From the NCBI GenBank assembly GCA_947475995.1, contig CANJNI010000004.1, positions 1 through 64,000 on the forward strand: a DNA stretch of 64,000 nt, written 5' to 3'. A program made the translations under genes and the position numbers. Origin of the DNA: Beijerinckiaceae bacterium (GTDB lineage: Bacteria; Pseudomonadota; Alphaproteobacteria; Rhizobiales; Beijerinckiaceae). Below the pieces are notes generated by a model. That model was not told the DNA's origin. It saw nothing but the letters and a program-made list of their open reading frames with translations, and made no database searches. Of this stretch, positions 17,484-25,545 are shown piece by piece; position 1 is the stretch's first letter; every line of letters starts with the position of its first letter.

Positions 17484-17495
17484 GATGAAATCTCA
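17481..17495. repeat. 15-bp palindrome spanning the glcD stop and next start
   Basis: TGAGAT-GAA-ATCTCA is a perfect inverted repeat. It begins with the glcD stop codon TGA and ends on the A of the next ATG. It marks the sharp base-composition boundary where the atypical gene begins. Confidence 0.7.
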
Positions 17496-18703
17496 TGTCT
17501 AAGGATCAATACAAGAAGTTCGAATGCTACTCGGTTCTTGGTATTGCACCATCCGCTACACCGGCTGAAATCAAAGCTGCCTACCGTAAAATGAGTTTAA
17601 AGACTCATCCCGACGTTGGTGGCTCGCATGATGCTCAAGCGCGGGTGAATCTAGCACACGAGGTTCTCTCCGATCCGGTTCAACGCCGGACCCATGACAT
17701 TTTTTGGAAAGTTCGAACGCAGACCGCTGGATCAAATACTCAACAGTCATCGACTCCTCGGCCTGAAGCTTCAACCTCCCAACGTCAGGAAAGCCGGACG
17801 TCGACTGACGCTAAGTCGGCCCCTCTGACGGGATTTTTTCGGAGGATGGAGCGGGCCGCTGAAACCCACAAAGCACAGATTTGGGCACTTCTTGAAGCCC
17901 GTATTAAAGAGCAAGAGGCCAAAATTTTCGAAGATCTTCGTCGAACCCGAAGGAGATTTTGGGCATTCGCCGCTGCTTCCTCTGCGCTTTCGGCTGCGAT
18001 TGTGGCGTTTCCAAAAATATGGCCCTTGGCTGTGGGTGTCGCGGCCTTGACTGCTTTTCAACCTCGAAAGTTGGCGTTGGAAGACGCCGACATCTCAATT
18101 TTTGGCGAAAGTGGTGACCGCATAAAGGAGGCCGCAAGAGCGGCAGCAGGACGAGCTTGTTTCAACGAAGCGTCTCGCTTTGACGGGCCGCTAAAGGAAC
18201 TCGCTGAAATAAATGACCTCGCAACCCGATCTTCTTCATTGGACGATAGCGAGGCTCAGGTTGCTCGCCGCCTATCGCTAGCTCTTTATCTTATGGGCTA
18301 CACTCCATCCATATATGATATGGAAGCGCGGGTCTTGCTTTTCACTTCTGGAGACGAGAAACTCGTAGTCCGATTTCGTCATCGGTCAGGCGTTGCGGTC
18401 AACGTTACATATGTTCGCAAGCTGCGCACCATAATGGAGGGGTGGAAGGCGACAAGAGGCCTGCTTTTTTGCTCTCCAGGTTTGTCAGGAAACGCAGCAA
18501 ATTTTGCGAAAGATCACGGAATCACTGGCTATTCTCTAGCTGAAATGAATGAATGGATCGATGGAATTTTGGCTGCGGACTACTCTGGTCCTCCAGGGGA
18601 TCCTCTAAGTCAATTTTCTACTCTACAAGCATTTCTCCGCGGGCTTACTCCGTCCTTGGGATACCATCGCGCTAGAGGCTGGCGCCCACGCCGGCGTAGG
18701 TAG
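17495..18703 (+). CDS. J-domain / two-TM / Mrr-like restriction-fold protein
   Basis: 402 aa. Residues 9-70 are a J-domain (YSVLGIAPSATPAEIKAAYRK, HPD at 38-40), so it should engage an Hsp70. Next are a Ser/Thr/Gln-rich linker (75-115), a charged helical region and two hydrophobic helices around 152-184. Residues about 254-359 resemble the Mrr-type restriction endonuclease fold: LALYLMGYTPS, VNVTYVRKLRTIMEG, ATRGLLFCSPGLSGNAANFAKDHGI. The usual catalytic QxK is RFR (about 293-295), so nuclease activity is doubtful. The C-terminus is Arg-rich. GC is lower (43-58% in four counted lines) than in glcD (67%), and codon use is AT-richer. It sits between glcD and glcE and would be driven by the glc promoter. 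Function unknown; defence or proteostasis roles are speculation. Confidence 0.75.
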   Translation: MSKDQYKKFECYSVLGIAPSATPAEIKAAYRKMSLKTHPDVGGSHDAQARVNLAHEVLSDPVQRRTHDIFWKVRTQTAGSNTQQSSTPRPEASTSQRQESRTSTDAKSAPLTGFFRRMERAAETHKAQIWALLEARIKEQEAKIFEDLRRTRRRFWAFAAASSALSAAIVAFPKIWPLAVGVAALTAFQPRKLALEDADISIFGESGDRIKEAARAAAGRACFNEASRFDGPLKELAEINDLATRSSSLDDSEAQVARRLSLALYLMGYTPSIYDMEARVLLFTSGDEKLVVRFRHRSGVAVNVTYVRKLRTIMEGWKATRGLLFCSPGLSGNAANFAKDHGITGYSLAEMNEWIDGILAADYSGPPGDPLSQFSTLQAFLRGLTPSLGYHRARGWRPRRRR

Positions 18704-18737
18704 ATAATCTGCGGAACGTGCAAATTAGATATGAGAA

Positions 18738-19928
18738 ATGAATGTGACGAAATGGCCTAAATCTGAGGATGTTTTTGCGGAATTGATTCGTTCGTGTTCA
18801 GATGACGGTCGGACAATTCGCATTGAAGGCGGCGGCACGCGCGCTGCGCTCGGGCGTCCTGTGGCGGCCGACGAGGTTCTCTCGACGCACGGGCTCTCCG
18901 GCGTCACGCTTTACGAGCCGTCCGAACTCGTCATTTCCGCCAAAGCCGGAACGCCGCTTTTTGAAATCGAGGCGGCCATTTCGGCGCATCACCAGATGCT
19001 GCCCTTCGAGCCCATGGATCATCGCGGCCTGCTCGGCACGGCGGGCGAACCCACCATCGGGGGCGTGGCGGCATGCGGTGTCTCAGGTCCTCGCCGCATC
19101 CAGCAGGGCGCGGCGCGCGATCATCTGCTCGGAATTCGCTTCGTCAACGGGCGCGGCGAAATCGTCAAGTCCGGCGGGCGCGTAATGAAAAACGTCACCG
19201 GCCTCGATCTGGTGAAACTCTCTTGCGGCGCATATGGGACGCTCGGACTACTCACCGAAGTCACCTTCAAGCTGCGCCCCAAGCCGCAGCGCACCGGCAC
19301 ACTCGCCATCAATGGTCTTGACGATGCGCGCGCCGTCGCGGCCTTGTCGATGGCTCTCGGATCGCCGTTCGAGGTGAGCGCCGCCGCGCATCTTCCGGCG
19401 GGAGTCGTCGGAAATGCAGCCTGTACGCTGCTGCGCATCGAGAATTTTGCAGATTCATTGGACTATCGCCTCGGCGAACTCGCAAAGCTTCTGGCGGAAA
19501 TCGGACCGTCGCGTCGGCTGGAAGAACTCGAGTCCTTGCCGCTGTGGCGGGATATTCGCGACGTCGCGCCGCTGGTCGCACCGCGCGCCCATGCCGTGTG
19601 GCGCATCTCCGCCGCGCCCACAGACGGACCGAAGATCGTCGCTGCGCTGCAAGCGCAATTTTCCTTCCGGCATTTCTACGATTGGGGTGGCGGTCTCGTC
19701 TGGCTGGCCTGCGAAGCGGGCGAGCACGCGAACGCGGCTGCCATTCGGGCGCAGACGAAAGCCTTCAATGCGCACGCCATGCTGGTGCGTGCGCCTGACG
19801 CGTTGCGCGCACGACTCGATGTGTTTGAACCGCAGGCGGCGGGGTTGATGCTGCTCACAGCAGGGATCAAGCGCAGCATGGACCCGCAGGGCATTTTCAA
19901 TCCGGGGCGGATGTATGCGGGTGTTTAG
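18738..19928 (+). CDS. glcE: Glycolate oxidase subunit GlcE
   Basis: 396 aa FAD-binding subunit of glycolate oxidase. PCMH-domain motifs are visible: RIEGGGTRAALGRP, LGTAGEPTIGGVAACGVSGPRR, GGRVMKNVTGLDLVKL and GTLGLLTEVTFKL; the C-terminus ends in the usual GIFNPGRMYAG. The first 30 or so codons (18738 to about 18825) share the AT-rich composition of the preceding J-domain gene. From the conserved IEGGGTR block onward the gene has the GC-rich host composition. This suggests the 5' end was supplied by incoming DNA while keeping the protein in frame. glcF follows after 93 bp. Confidence 0.9.
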   Translation: MNVTKWPKSEDVFAELIRSCSDDGRTIRIEGGGTRAALGRPVAADEVLSTHGLSGVTLYEPSELVISAKAGTPLFEIEAAISAHHQMLPFEPMDHRGLLGTAGEPTIGGVAACGVSGPRRIQQGAARDHLLGIRFVNGRGEIVKSGGRVMKNVTGLDLVKLSCGAYGTLGLLTEVTFKLRPKPQRTGTLAINGLDDARAVAALSMALGSPFEVSAAAHLPAGVVGNAACTLLRIENFADSLDYRLGELAKLLAEIGPSRRLEELESLPLWRDIRDVAPLVAPRAHAVWRISAAPTDGPKIVAALQAQFSFRHFYDWGGGLVWLACEAGEHANAAAIRAQTKAFNAHAMLVRAPDALRARLDVFEPQAAGLMLLTAGIKRSMDPQGIFNPGRMYAGV

Positions 19929-20021
19929 CTCAAGGTCTGAAAGAGAATCCACCGTGTTTCGTGACGGCGCTATGCGCCTCCCCGGCATGAAGGCTCCCGT
20001 CGTTTCGCAGGAGGTTGCCCG

Positions 20022-21392
20022 ATGAAAACCTCCTTCTCACCGGCGCAACTTGCCGATAGCCATATGGCTGTGTCGGAAAAAATCCTGCGCACCTGCGTGC
20101 ATTGCGGGTTCTGCACCGCCACCTGTCCGACCTATCTGCTGCTGGGCGATGAACTCGATTCCCCGCGCGGCCGCATCTACATGATCAAGGACATGCTGGA
20201 GAACGGCAAACCCGCGACTCCGGACGTGGTGAAGCATATTGACCGTTGCCTCTCGTGCCTGTCCTGCATGACCACCTGTCCGTCCGGCGTGCATTACATG
20301 CACCTTGTCGATCACGCGCGCGCTCACATTGAAAAGACCTATGCGCGAGGCGCTGCGGATCGCTTCATGCGTTCGCTTCTGGCTTTCGTTCTGCCCTATC
20401 CGGAGCGCTTTCGCATCGCACTGGCGGGCGCGCTTCTGGCGAAGCCGTTGCGCGGCCTCATCGGCGCATTGCCTTTTGTCGGCAAGCGTATGTCGGCCAT
20501 GATCGCGCTTGCGCCATTACGTTTTCCGTCGCGCGAACCGGTCGCGCTGCCGCTGCCTGTCCGTCAGCCCCGCAAGGCGCGCGTGGCGATTCTGGAGGGC
20601 TGCGCGCAGCCTGTGCTGAAGCCGTCGATCAACGCCGCCGCGCGCCGGTTGCTGGCCCGCAATGGAGTCGAAGTCATCAGCCCCAAAGGCGAGGGCTGCT
20701 GCGGGGCGCTGGTGCATCACATGGGCCGCGAACACGATGCGCTCGCCTTCGCGCGCCGCAATGTCGATGCATGGATCGCCGGGATGGACGGGCCGGGGCT
20801 CGATGCGATCCTGATCACAGCATCAGGCTGCGGCACGACCGTGAAAGATTACGGCTTCATGCTGCGCGATGATCCGGCCTATGCCGAAAAGGCGCGGCGC
20901 GTGTCGGCGATCACGCTTGATGTCACGCAATATCTGTCGCGGCTCGATCTGGCGCAGCCGACACGCGTGGATAAAATCCCGATCGCCTATCATTCCGCCT
21001 GTTCGATGCAGCACGGCCAGCAGATTCGCGATGAGCCGAAGCGGTTGCTGAACGCCGCCGGTTTCGCTGTGCGCGATGTGCCCGAGGGCCACATCTGCTG
21101 CGGCTCGGCAGGCGTTTACAACATCCTGCAGCCCGAGATCGCCGGGCAATTGCGCGCCCGCAAGGTCGCCAATATCGAGCGCATGAAGCCGCGCATCATC
21201 GCCACAGGCAATATCGGTTGCATGACGCAGATCGGACTCGGCACGGCAATTCCAATTGTCCATACGGTCGAACTGCTTGACTGGGCGAGCGGCGGACCGC
21301 TTCCCGAGGATCTTGCGGCGGCGGGCTTTTCCGAGTCTGATGTGGAACCTAACATGCGCATCGCATCGGGTTTGGAACGTCAGGCGAGTTGA
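20022..21392 (+). CDS. glcF: Glycolate oxidase iron-sulfur subunit GlcF
   Basis: 456 aa. It has two N-terminal 4Fe-4S motifs, CVHCGFCTATCPTY and CLSCLSCMTTCPSGV, and two CCG domains (EGCAQPVLKPS, GEGCCGALVHHMG; YHSACSMQHGQQI, HICCGSAGVYNILQPE). It passes electrons from GlcD/GlcE to the quinone pool. The ATG at 20022 has an AGGAGG ribosome-binding site 6-7 bases upstream. The stop overlaps the start of the following lysine-rich protein (TGATG), so the two are coupled. Confidence 0.93.
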   Translation: MKTSFSPAQLADSHMAVSEKILRTCVHCGFCTATCPTYLLLGDELDSPRGRIYMIKDMLENGKPATPDVVKHIDRCLSCLSCMTTCPSGVHYMHLVDHARAHIEKTYARGAADRFMRSLLAFVLPYPERFRIALAGALLAKPLRGLIGALPFVGKRMSAMIALAPLRFPSREPVALPLPVRQPRKARVAILEGCAQPVLKPSINAAARRLLARNGVEVISPKGEGCCGALVHHMGREHDALAFARRNVDAWIAGMDGPGLDAILITASGCGTTVKDYGFMLRDDPAYAEKARRVSAITLDVTQYLSRLDLAQPTRVDKIPIAYHSACSMQHGQQIRDEPKRLLNAAGFAVRDVPEGHICCGSAGVYNILQPEIAGQLRARKVANIERMKPRIIATGNIGCMTQIGLGTAIPIVHTVELLDWASGGPLPEDLAAAGFSESDVEPNMRIASGLERQAS

Positions 21393-22210
21393 TGGCCAGG
21401 AAGCCGGGATCGAAAAAGTCCACGAAGAAGCCGGGCCGCAAGGCGAAGCCTGCAAAAAAAGCAGCGACCCGCAAGGCCGCGCCAAAGAAGGCCGCGAAAA
21501 AGGCCACGGCAGGAAAAGCGGCGAAGAAAGCCGCGAAAAAGCCGGCCCGCAAGGCTGGCAAGTCGCCGGCCCAAAAGGCATCCAAAGCAGCCGCCCGGAA
21601 GCCGACGAAAAAAGCTTCGACGAAGTCGCCTCGCAAGGGCGACGCCGCGAGGCTGCCCGGCGCGTCTGGCGAAAAACCCGCGTCGGCCCCCAAGCTTCCT
21701 GCGCATCGGCCGCTGACGGCGGGTGTCGTGCTGCGCTCGCGGACGGGCGGTCTGCCGCGTGGAGCGGAGCGCAATGCGGGCAAGCCGGGCAGGGCGCAGC
21801 GGAAAGTGAACCTGCGCACTGGCGTCGCCCGCCCATCGGGCGCTCGCCCCCCTGGAAATGTGCGACGCCCGGACGGGCCATGGCCGATTCCGGGGGAGCC
21901 CGCTTCCGAAATGGCCCTGCGTGAACGTATTCTGGTTTGCATTCTGGCGGCGGAGGACCGGCTTGCCGGCAGGGACGCGGCGGATTCGCCGGTGGATGCG
22001 GAGACGGCTGCACGCTGCCTCGACGAAATGCGCGGCTGGTTGTCTGCGTCGGCCACCTTGCGGGACGGGCGAACGCTGGACCGTTTGCTTTTCGAATCAC
22101 TGGTGGCGGATGAACTCGCTATGTTGCGAGAGACCATCGGCGCCGATGCGTTCGACTCACGGCGTTTCGCGGATGCGCGTCTCCACTTGCTGGAATTGAC
22201 CGCAGATTGA
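21392..22210 (+). CDS. Lysine/alanine-rich histone H1-like protein with a C-terminal folded domain
   Basis: 272 aa from ATG 21392, overlapping the glcF stop. Residues 1-90 are tandem K/A/P-rich repeats (KKAAKKATAGKAAKKAAKKPAR) like the tails of bacterial histone H1-like or AlgP-type proteins, so it probably binds nucleic acid. A basic Pro/Arg-rich linker follows to about 170. The last 95 residues are a normal-looking helical domain (LRDGRTLDRLLFESLVADELAMLRETIGADAFDSRRFADARLHLLEL). By eye this segment resembles the C-terminal helical region of malate synthase, but the catalytic barrel is absent. The coupling to glcDEF, which makes glyoxylate, makes that resemblance intriguing, yet it is only a visual match. 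Confidence 0.65.
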   Translation: MARKPGSKKSTKKPGRKAKPAKKAATRKAAPKKAAKKATAGKAAKKAAKKPARKAGKSPAQKASKAAARKPTKKASTKSPRKGDAARLPGASGEKPASAPKLPAHRPLTAGVVLRSRTGGLPRGAERNAGKPGRAQRKVNLRTGVARPSGARPPGNVRRPDGPWPIPGEPASEMALRERILVCILAAEDRLAGRDAADSPVDAETAARCLDEMRGWLSASATLRDGRTLDRLLFESLVADELAMLRETIGADAFDSRRFADARLHLLELTAD

Positions 22211-22225
22211 AGGTTTATGCCGCTA

Positions 22226-22242
22226 CTGAGGCCGAGCCTCAG
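22226..22242 (+). terminator. Small hairpin at the end of the glc operon
   Basis: CTGAGGC-CGA-GCCTCAG is a perfect 7-bp stem 15 bases after the last gene. No clear T-run follows, so it is only a possible terminator. The rest of 22243-22410 is AT-richer and probably carries the porin promoter, but I cannot fix its boxes. Confidence 0.35.
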
Positions 22243-22410
22243 CCGAAAGGTTGTTGCTAAAACGCAACATGTAACAGTTTCAAATGTGGCGAAACTGCAA
22301 TTGCCTATTTAGGCAGCAGGTGCACAGCACTTAACCTTGCTGTTTCAGGGGTCCGAATCCAATTTCGCTCCAGACCTTAACAAGTCCTGACGGGGCAAAT
22401 GGAGTCGGTA

Positions 22411-23301
22411 ATGAAAGCGAAGATTTTCGGGGCCGCGATCGCAGCGGTCGCTTCCACTGGCGCAATGGCTGCCGATCTCCCGGCCAAGAAGGCTCCCCCG
22501 GCAATGCCGATGGCTGTCAGCCCGTGGGATTTCGACATCGGCGCAGGCCTGACGACCGACTACATCTTCCGCGGCGTGTCGCAGTCGAACCATTCGCTCA
22601 GCGTCAACGCCCATGCCGAACTGAAGTATAACTTCAACGATACGTTCCAGGGTTATGTCGGCATCGCCGGCAACAGCATCAAGCTGACCAAGTTCGATCC
22701 CAGCCCGTCGATGGAACTCGATGTGTACGGCGGCATTCGCGCGACGTTCGGCAAGTTCAGCCTCGATGTCGGCGGCTGGGGCTACCTGTACCCGGGCCTG
22801 CAGACCCCGACCGCGAACCTGATCTTCCCGACCCAGATCCACTTCTGGGAAGCCTATGCGAAGCTCGGCTACGCGATCACCGACACGGTCAACGTTGGCG
22901 CGAACTACTTCTACACCCCGTCGTTCCTGAACACCGGCGCCTGGGGCCAGTACGTCGCCGGCACCGTGAAGGTCGGCCTGCCCGCCGACTTCGCGATCTC
23001 GGGCGAGTTCGGCCGCCAGTTCTTCGGCACGACCAATGCGGCGCATTTCTCCTACAAGATGCCCGACTACAACTACTGGAACGTCGGTCTGTCCTACACT
23101 TGGAAGATGGTCACGTTCGACGTTCGCTATCACGACACGAACCTGACGCCGTTCAAGTGCTTCCAGATCACCGGCCCGACCGACACGGTCGTCGGCACGC
23201 GCTCCAACTATTGCGACCGCCGCTTCGTCGGCTCGGTCTCCTTCGCCATCACCGGCAAGGACGTTGCGGGTCTGCCGGGCGCGGTTGTCGCCAAGTACTG
23301 A
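22411..23301 (+). CDS. TorF-family putative outer-membrane porin
   Basis: 296 aa from ATG 22411, with GGAG 6 bases upstream. A signal peptide ends around GAMAA-DLP. The mature part is a series of alternating beta strands, opening with WDFDIGAGLTTDYIFRGVSQSNHSLS, the hallmark of the TorF/Gcw_chp putative porin family. Aromatic-rich strands such as FWEAYAKLGYAITDTVNVGANYFY and YWNVGLSYTWKM fit an outer-membrane barrel. Codon use is strongly biased to C-ending codons, suggesting high expression. It is monocistronic with its own terminator. The transported solute is unknown. Confidence 0.8.
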   Translation: MKAKIFGAAIAAVASTGAMAADLPAKKAPPAMPMAVSPWDFDIGAGLTTDYIFRGVSQSNHSLSVNAHAELKYNFNDTFQGYVGIAGNSIKLTKFDPSPSMELDVYGGIRATFGKFSLDVGGWGYLYPGLQTPTANLIFPTQIHFWEAYAKLGYAITDTVNVGANYFYTPSFLNTGAWGQYVAGTVKVGLPADFAISGEFGRQFFGTTNAAHFSYKMPDYNYWNVGLSYTWKMVTFDVRYHDTNLTPFKCFQITGPTDTVVGTRSNYCDRRFVGSVSFAITGKDVAGLPGAVVAKY

Positions 23302-23336
23302 GATCGTCTGAGGATATTCTTCTTCGGGAACAAAAG

Positions 23337-23369
23337 ACCCGGCCGGTTCACCCGGCCGGGTTTTTCTTT
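23337..23369 (+). terminator. Intrinsic terminator of the porin gene
   Basis: ACCCGGCCGG and CCGGCCGGGT form a perfect 10-bp stem with a 5-nt loop, followed by TTTTTCTTT, 35 bases after the porin stop. Confidence 0.92.
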
Positions 23370-23508
23370 GAGTTCATGGCAGGCGTGTTCGGGCTGTGCG
23401 GCAGCGCACCCGAATTCCGGATTTCAGCCTTGGCGCTGACATACAGCGCCTCCATATTCTCCCCACGCCGCAATGGCGGCCGGCAGGATCGCCGCAAGGG
23501 AGACACGC

Positions 23509-24264
23509 ATGACCCCCGAAGAACGCCAGCTTCTCACCGGATTGTTCGACCGCGTCCGCTCGGCCGCCTCGCAGCCGCGCGACCGGGATGCGGAAGCTCT
23601 GATCTCCGACGCTGTGCGGGCGCAGCCCTATGCGCCTTATCTGCTCGCCCAGACCGTGCTGGTGCAGGAGGAGGCCATGAAGGCCGCCGCAGCCCGGATC
23701 GAGGAGCTCGAAGCACGCAATCAGGAACTCGAAGCCGCCGGCCGCCAGCAACCGGCGGGCGCGGGCAGTTTCCTTGGCGGTCTGGGCAAATCCATTTTCG
23801 GCGATGCGCCGCGTCAGGGGTCCGTCCCGCGCGTTCCGTCCGGCGGTTTGCAGGGCGGGGCGCCGCAAGGCGGCTGGGGACAGCAGGCCGCTGCCCAGCC
23901 CCCGCAACAGCAGGGCGGTCCTTGGGCCGGTCAGCCCGGCTGGAACCAGCCCCAGCAACAACAGGCAGCGCCGGGCGGAGGCTTTCTGAAGGGAGCGCTC
24001 GGCACGGCGGCGGGCATTGCGGGCGGCGTTCTGCTCGCCAATTCGCTTTCGGGCCTGTTCTCCGGCCACGGCAACAATCCGCTCGGGATCGGTTCGGGCC
24101 TCGACAAGGCGGGCGCCGACAAGGGGACCGGCGATCTTTCCAACGCCATGAACGACAAGTCGGCTTTCGATCCGCCGCCGTCACCGGCCTCGTGGGATCA
24201 GCAGGAGCAGCACGCCTCCTACGACGATTCCAGCTGGGGCGGCGGCGATTCGTCAGAAGCCTGA
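23509..24264 (+). CDS. DUF2076 family protein
   Basis: 251 aa from ATG 23509, with AAGGGAG upstream. The N-terminus MTPEERQLLTGLFDRVRSA and the block ALISDAVRAQPYAPYLLAQTVLVQEEA are characteristic of DUF2076. A coiled-coil (ARIEELEARNQELEA) follows, then a Gln/Gly/Pro-rich region and a Gly/Ala-rich hydrophobic stretch (GALGTAAGIAGGVLLANSLSGLF) that may associate with the membrane; the C-terminus is acidic with DDSSWGGGD. The family has been described as periplasmic or membrane-associated with unknown role; no cleavable signal peptide is visible here. Confidence 0.8.
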   Translation: MTPEERQLLTGLFDRVRSAASQPRDRDAEALISDAVRAQPYAPYLLAQTVLVQEEAMKAAAARIEELEARNQELEAAGRQQPAGAGSFLGGLGKSIFGDAPRQGSVPRVPSGGLQGGAPQGGWGQQAAAQPPQQQGGPWAGQPGWNQPQQQQAAPGGGFLKGALGTAAGIAGGVLLANSLSGLFSGHGNNPLGIGSGLDKAGADKGTGDLSNAMNDKSAFDPPPSPASWDQQEQHASYDDSSWGGGDSSEA

Positions 24265-24271
24265 ATCAGAA

Positions 24272-24299
24272 GGGCCGTCCCGCAGATGCGGAACGGCCC
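24272..24299. terminator. Bidirectional hairpin between convergent genes
   Basis: GGGCCGT pairs with ACGGCCC and CCGC with GCGG, giving a stem of about 11 pairs with one mismatch, between the DUF2076 gene and the convergent L,D-transpeptidase. There is only a weak T-rich tail on either side. Confidence 0.5.
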
Positions 24300-24360
24300 C
24301 CTCCTGTCTGCCCTGTTTGAGCAACCCCGGTCCGCGTGACGCGCGCGGCCGGGGGATTGG

Positions 24361-25140
24361 CTAGATGACGATGACCCTGGTGCCGACGCGGACGCGATCG
24401 TAGAGATCGACCACATCGTCGTTCATCATCCTGATGCAGCCCGACGAGACGTTCTGCCCGATCGTGTGCGGCTCGTTCGTGCCGTGAATGCGGTAGAGGG
24501 ATGAGCCCAGATACAGGGCGCGCGCGCCGAGCGGATTTTCCGGGCCGCCTTCCATGAAGCGCGGCAGGTCGGGGCGGCGCTTCAGCATTTCGGGAGGCGG
24601 CGTCCAGCCCGGCCATTCGGCCTTGCGGCTCACGGTCTTCACGCCGGCCCATTCGAAGCCCGGACGGCCGACGCCGATGCCGTAGCGCACGGCGCGACCG
24701 TTGCCGATCACGAGATACAGGAAGCGGTTCGGCGTATCGACCACGATGGTTCCGGCGCCTTCGCGCCCGCCGTAATCGACCTCCTGCCGCATATAGACGG
24801 GATTGATCGCCCGCTGCACCGACATCTGCTGCTGCGGCGCCGGCGCATAGGCCGCGCGTCGCATCGGCTCAGGCTGAGCCTGCGGGGCGAATTGCTCCGG
24901 CGGGCGATTGTAGATGACCGCGCCGCGCTGGCGGGTCGGGTCCTGCCCGGTGACGAGCATTTCCAGAAAGCCGCCGCCGAGTTCGCTCTGCTGACGATAG
25001 ACGCGCTGCGGGGCGGGTTGCGCCGCAACGACCTCCGGGCCGATGCCCGGAATCACCACAGGACCCGCCGCATGGGCGCGCTCCTGTATTGTCGCCGCCC
25101 CTACGAGGGCGAGCATCGGAATGAACCAGTGAGGCCGCAT
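24361..25140 (-). CDS. L,D-transpeptidase (ErfK/YbiS type, YkuD domain)
   Basis: 259 aa from ATG 25140, with a signal peptide (MLALVGAATIQERAHA). Residues about 130-259 are the YkuD domain: TIVVDTPNRFLYLVIGNGRAVRYGIGVG, then the catalytic block with His in SLYRIHGTNEP and Cys in NVSSGCIRMMNDDV. It would cross-link peptidoglycan (3-3 links) or attach proteins to it in the periplasm. Unlike the homologue at 8829-10241 it is intact and lacks a peptidoglycan-binding domain. Upstream in-frame codons to 25275 lack family similarity and were excluded. Confidence 0.9.
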   Translation of the reverse strand: MRPHWFIPMLALVGAATIQERAHAAGPVVIPGIGPEVVAAQPAPQRVYRQQSELGGGFLEMLVTGQDPTRQRGAVIYNRPPEQFAPQAQPEPMRRAAYAPAPQQQMSVQRAINPVYMRQEVDYGGREGAGTIVVDTPNRFLYLVIGNGRAVRYGIGVGRPGFEWAGVKTVSRKAEWPGWTPPPEMLKRRPDLPRFMEGGPENPLGARALYLGSSLYRIHGTNEPHTIGQNVSSGCIRMMNDDVVDLYDRVRVGTRVIVI

Positions 25141-25545
25141 GTTTGCTCCAGTTGCGGAGGGCAGGGCGCTCCTTCCCTGTCGAACAGCGGCCCGGCTCCA
25201 CCCGGACGCGATGTTCATCTCCGTAATCAGGATCGTAGGGCAAATATTGGGCGCGTTAAGCGCAAACAGAATCAATGGTTAGTTGATGATTATTTTAATA
25301 TTTGAGCGGTTAACGCGGATATTTGTTAGGGTTACGGGATGGATAAGGATCATGATTAACGCTGTAAAGGCGTCTTGTCTCCATGTTAACCTTGCTGAAG
25401 CGTAAAGATCGCCGCCCTGTCCCTGCATGGGCCGGGGCGGGACCCTGGCGGTTGCAGCCTGAAATCCCATTTACCCTGCAAATCGAAAGCGTTCGCTCCG
25501 GCGCGCCCCGCTTGCTAAAGAAAGAATCGAATTCGAGGAACCGAC
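25141..25545. other. 405-bp intergenic region between divergent genes
   Basis: Bases about 25245-25400 are clearly AT-rich (stretches such as GATTATTTTAATATTTGAG) with several GTTAAC/TTAACG motifs at 25309, 25357 and 25385, and should carry the promoters of the L,D-transpeptidase and of hisZ. None of the TTAA motifs has the N7 spacing of a full CtrA box. I see no ORF or RNA gene. Confidence 0.4.

Noticed and set aside
25300-25400. Several TTAAC motifs as further CtrA boxes upstream of hisZ
   Set aside because: None has a second TTAA at the required N7 spacing.
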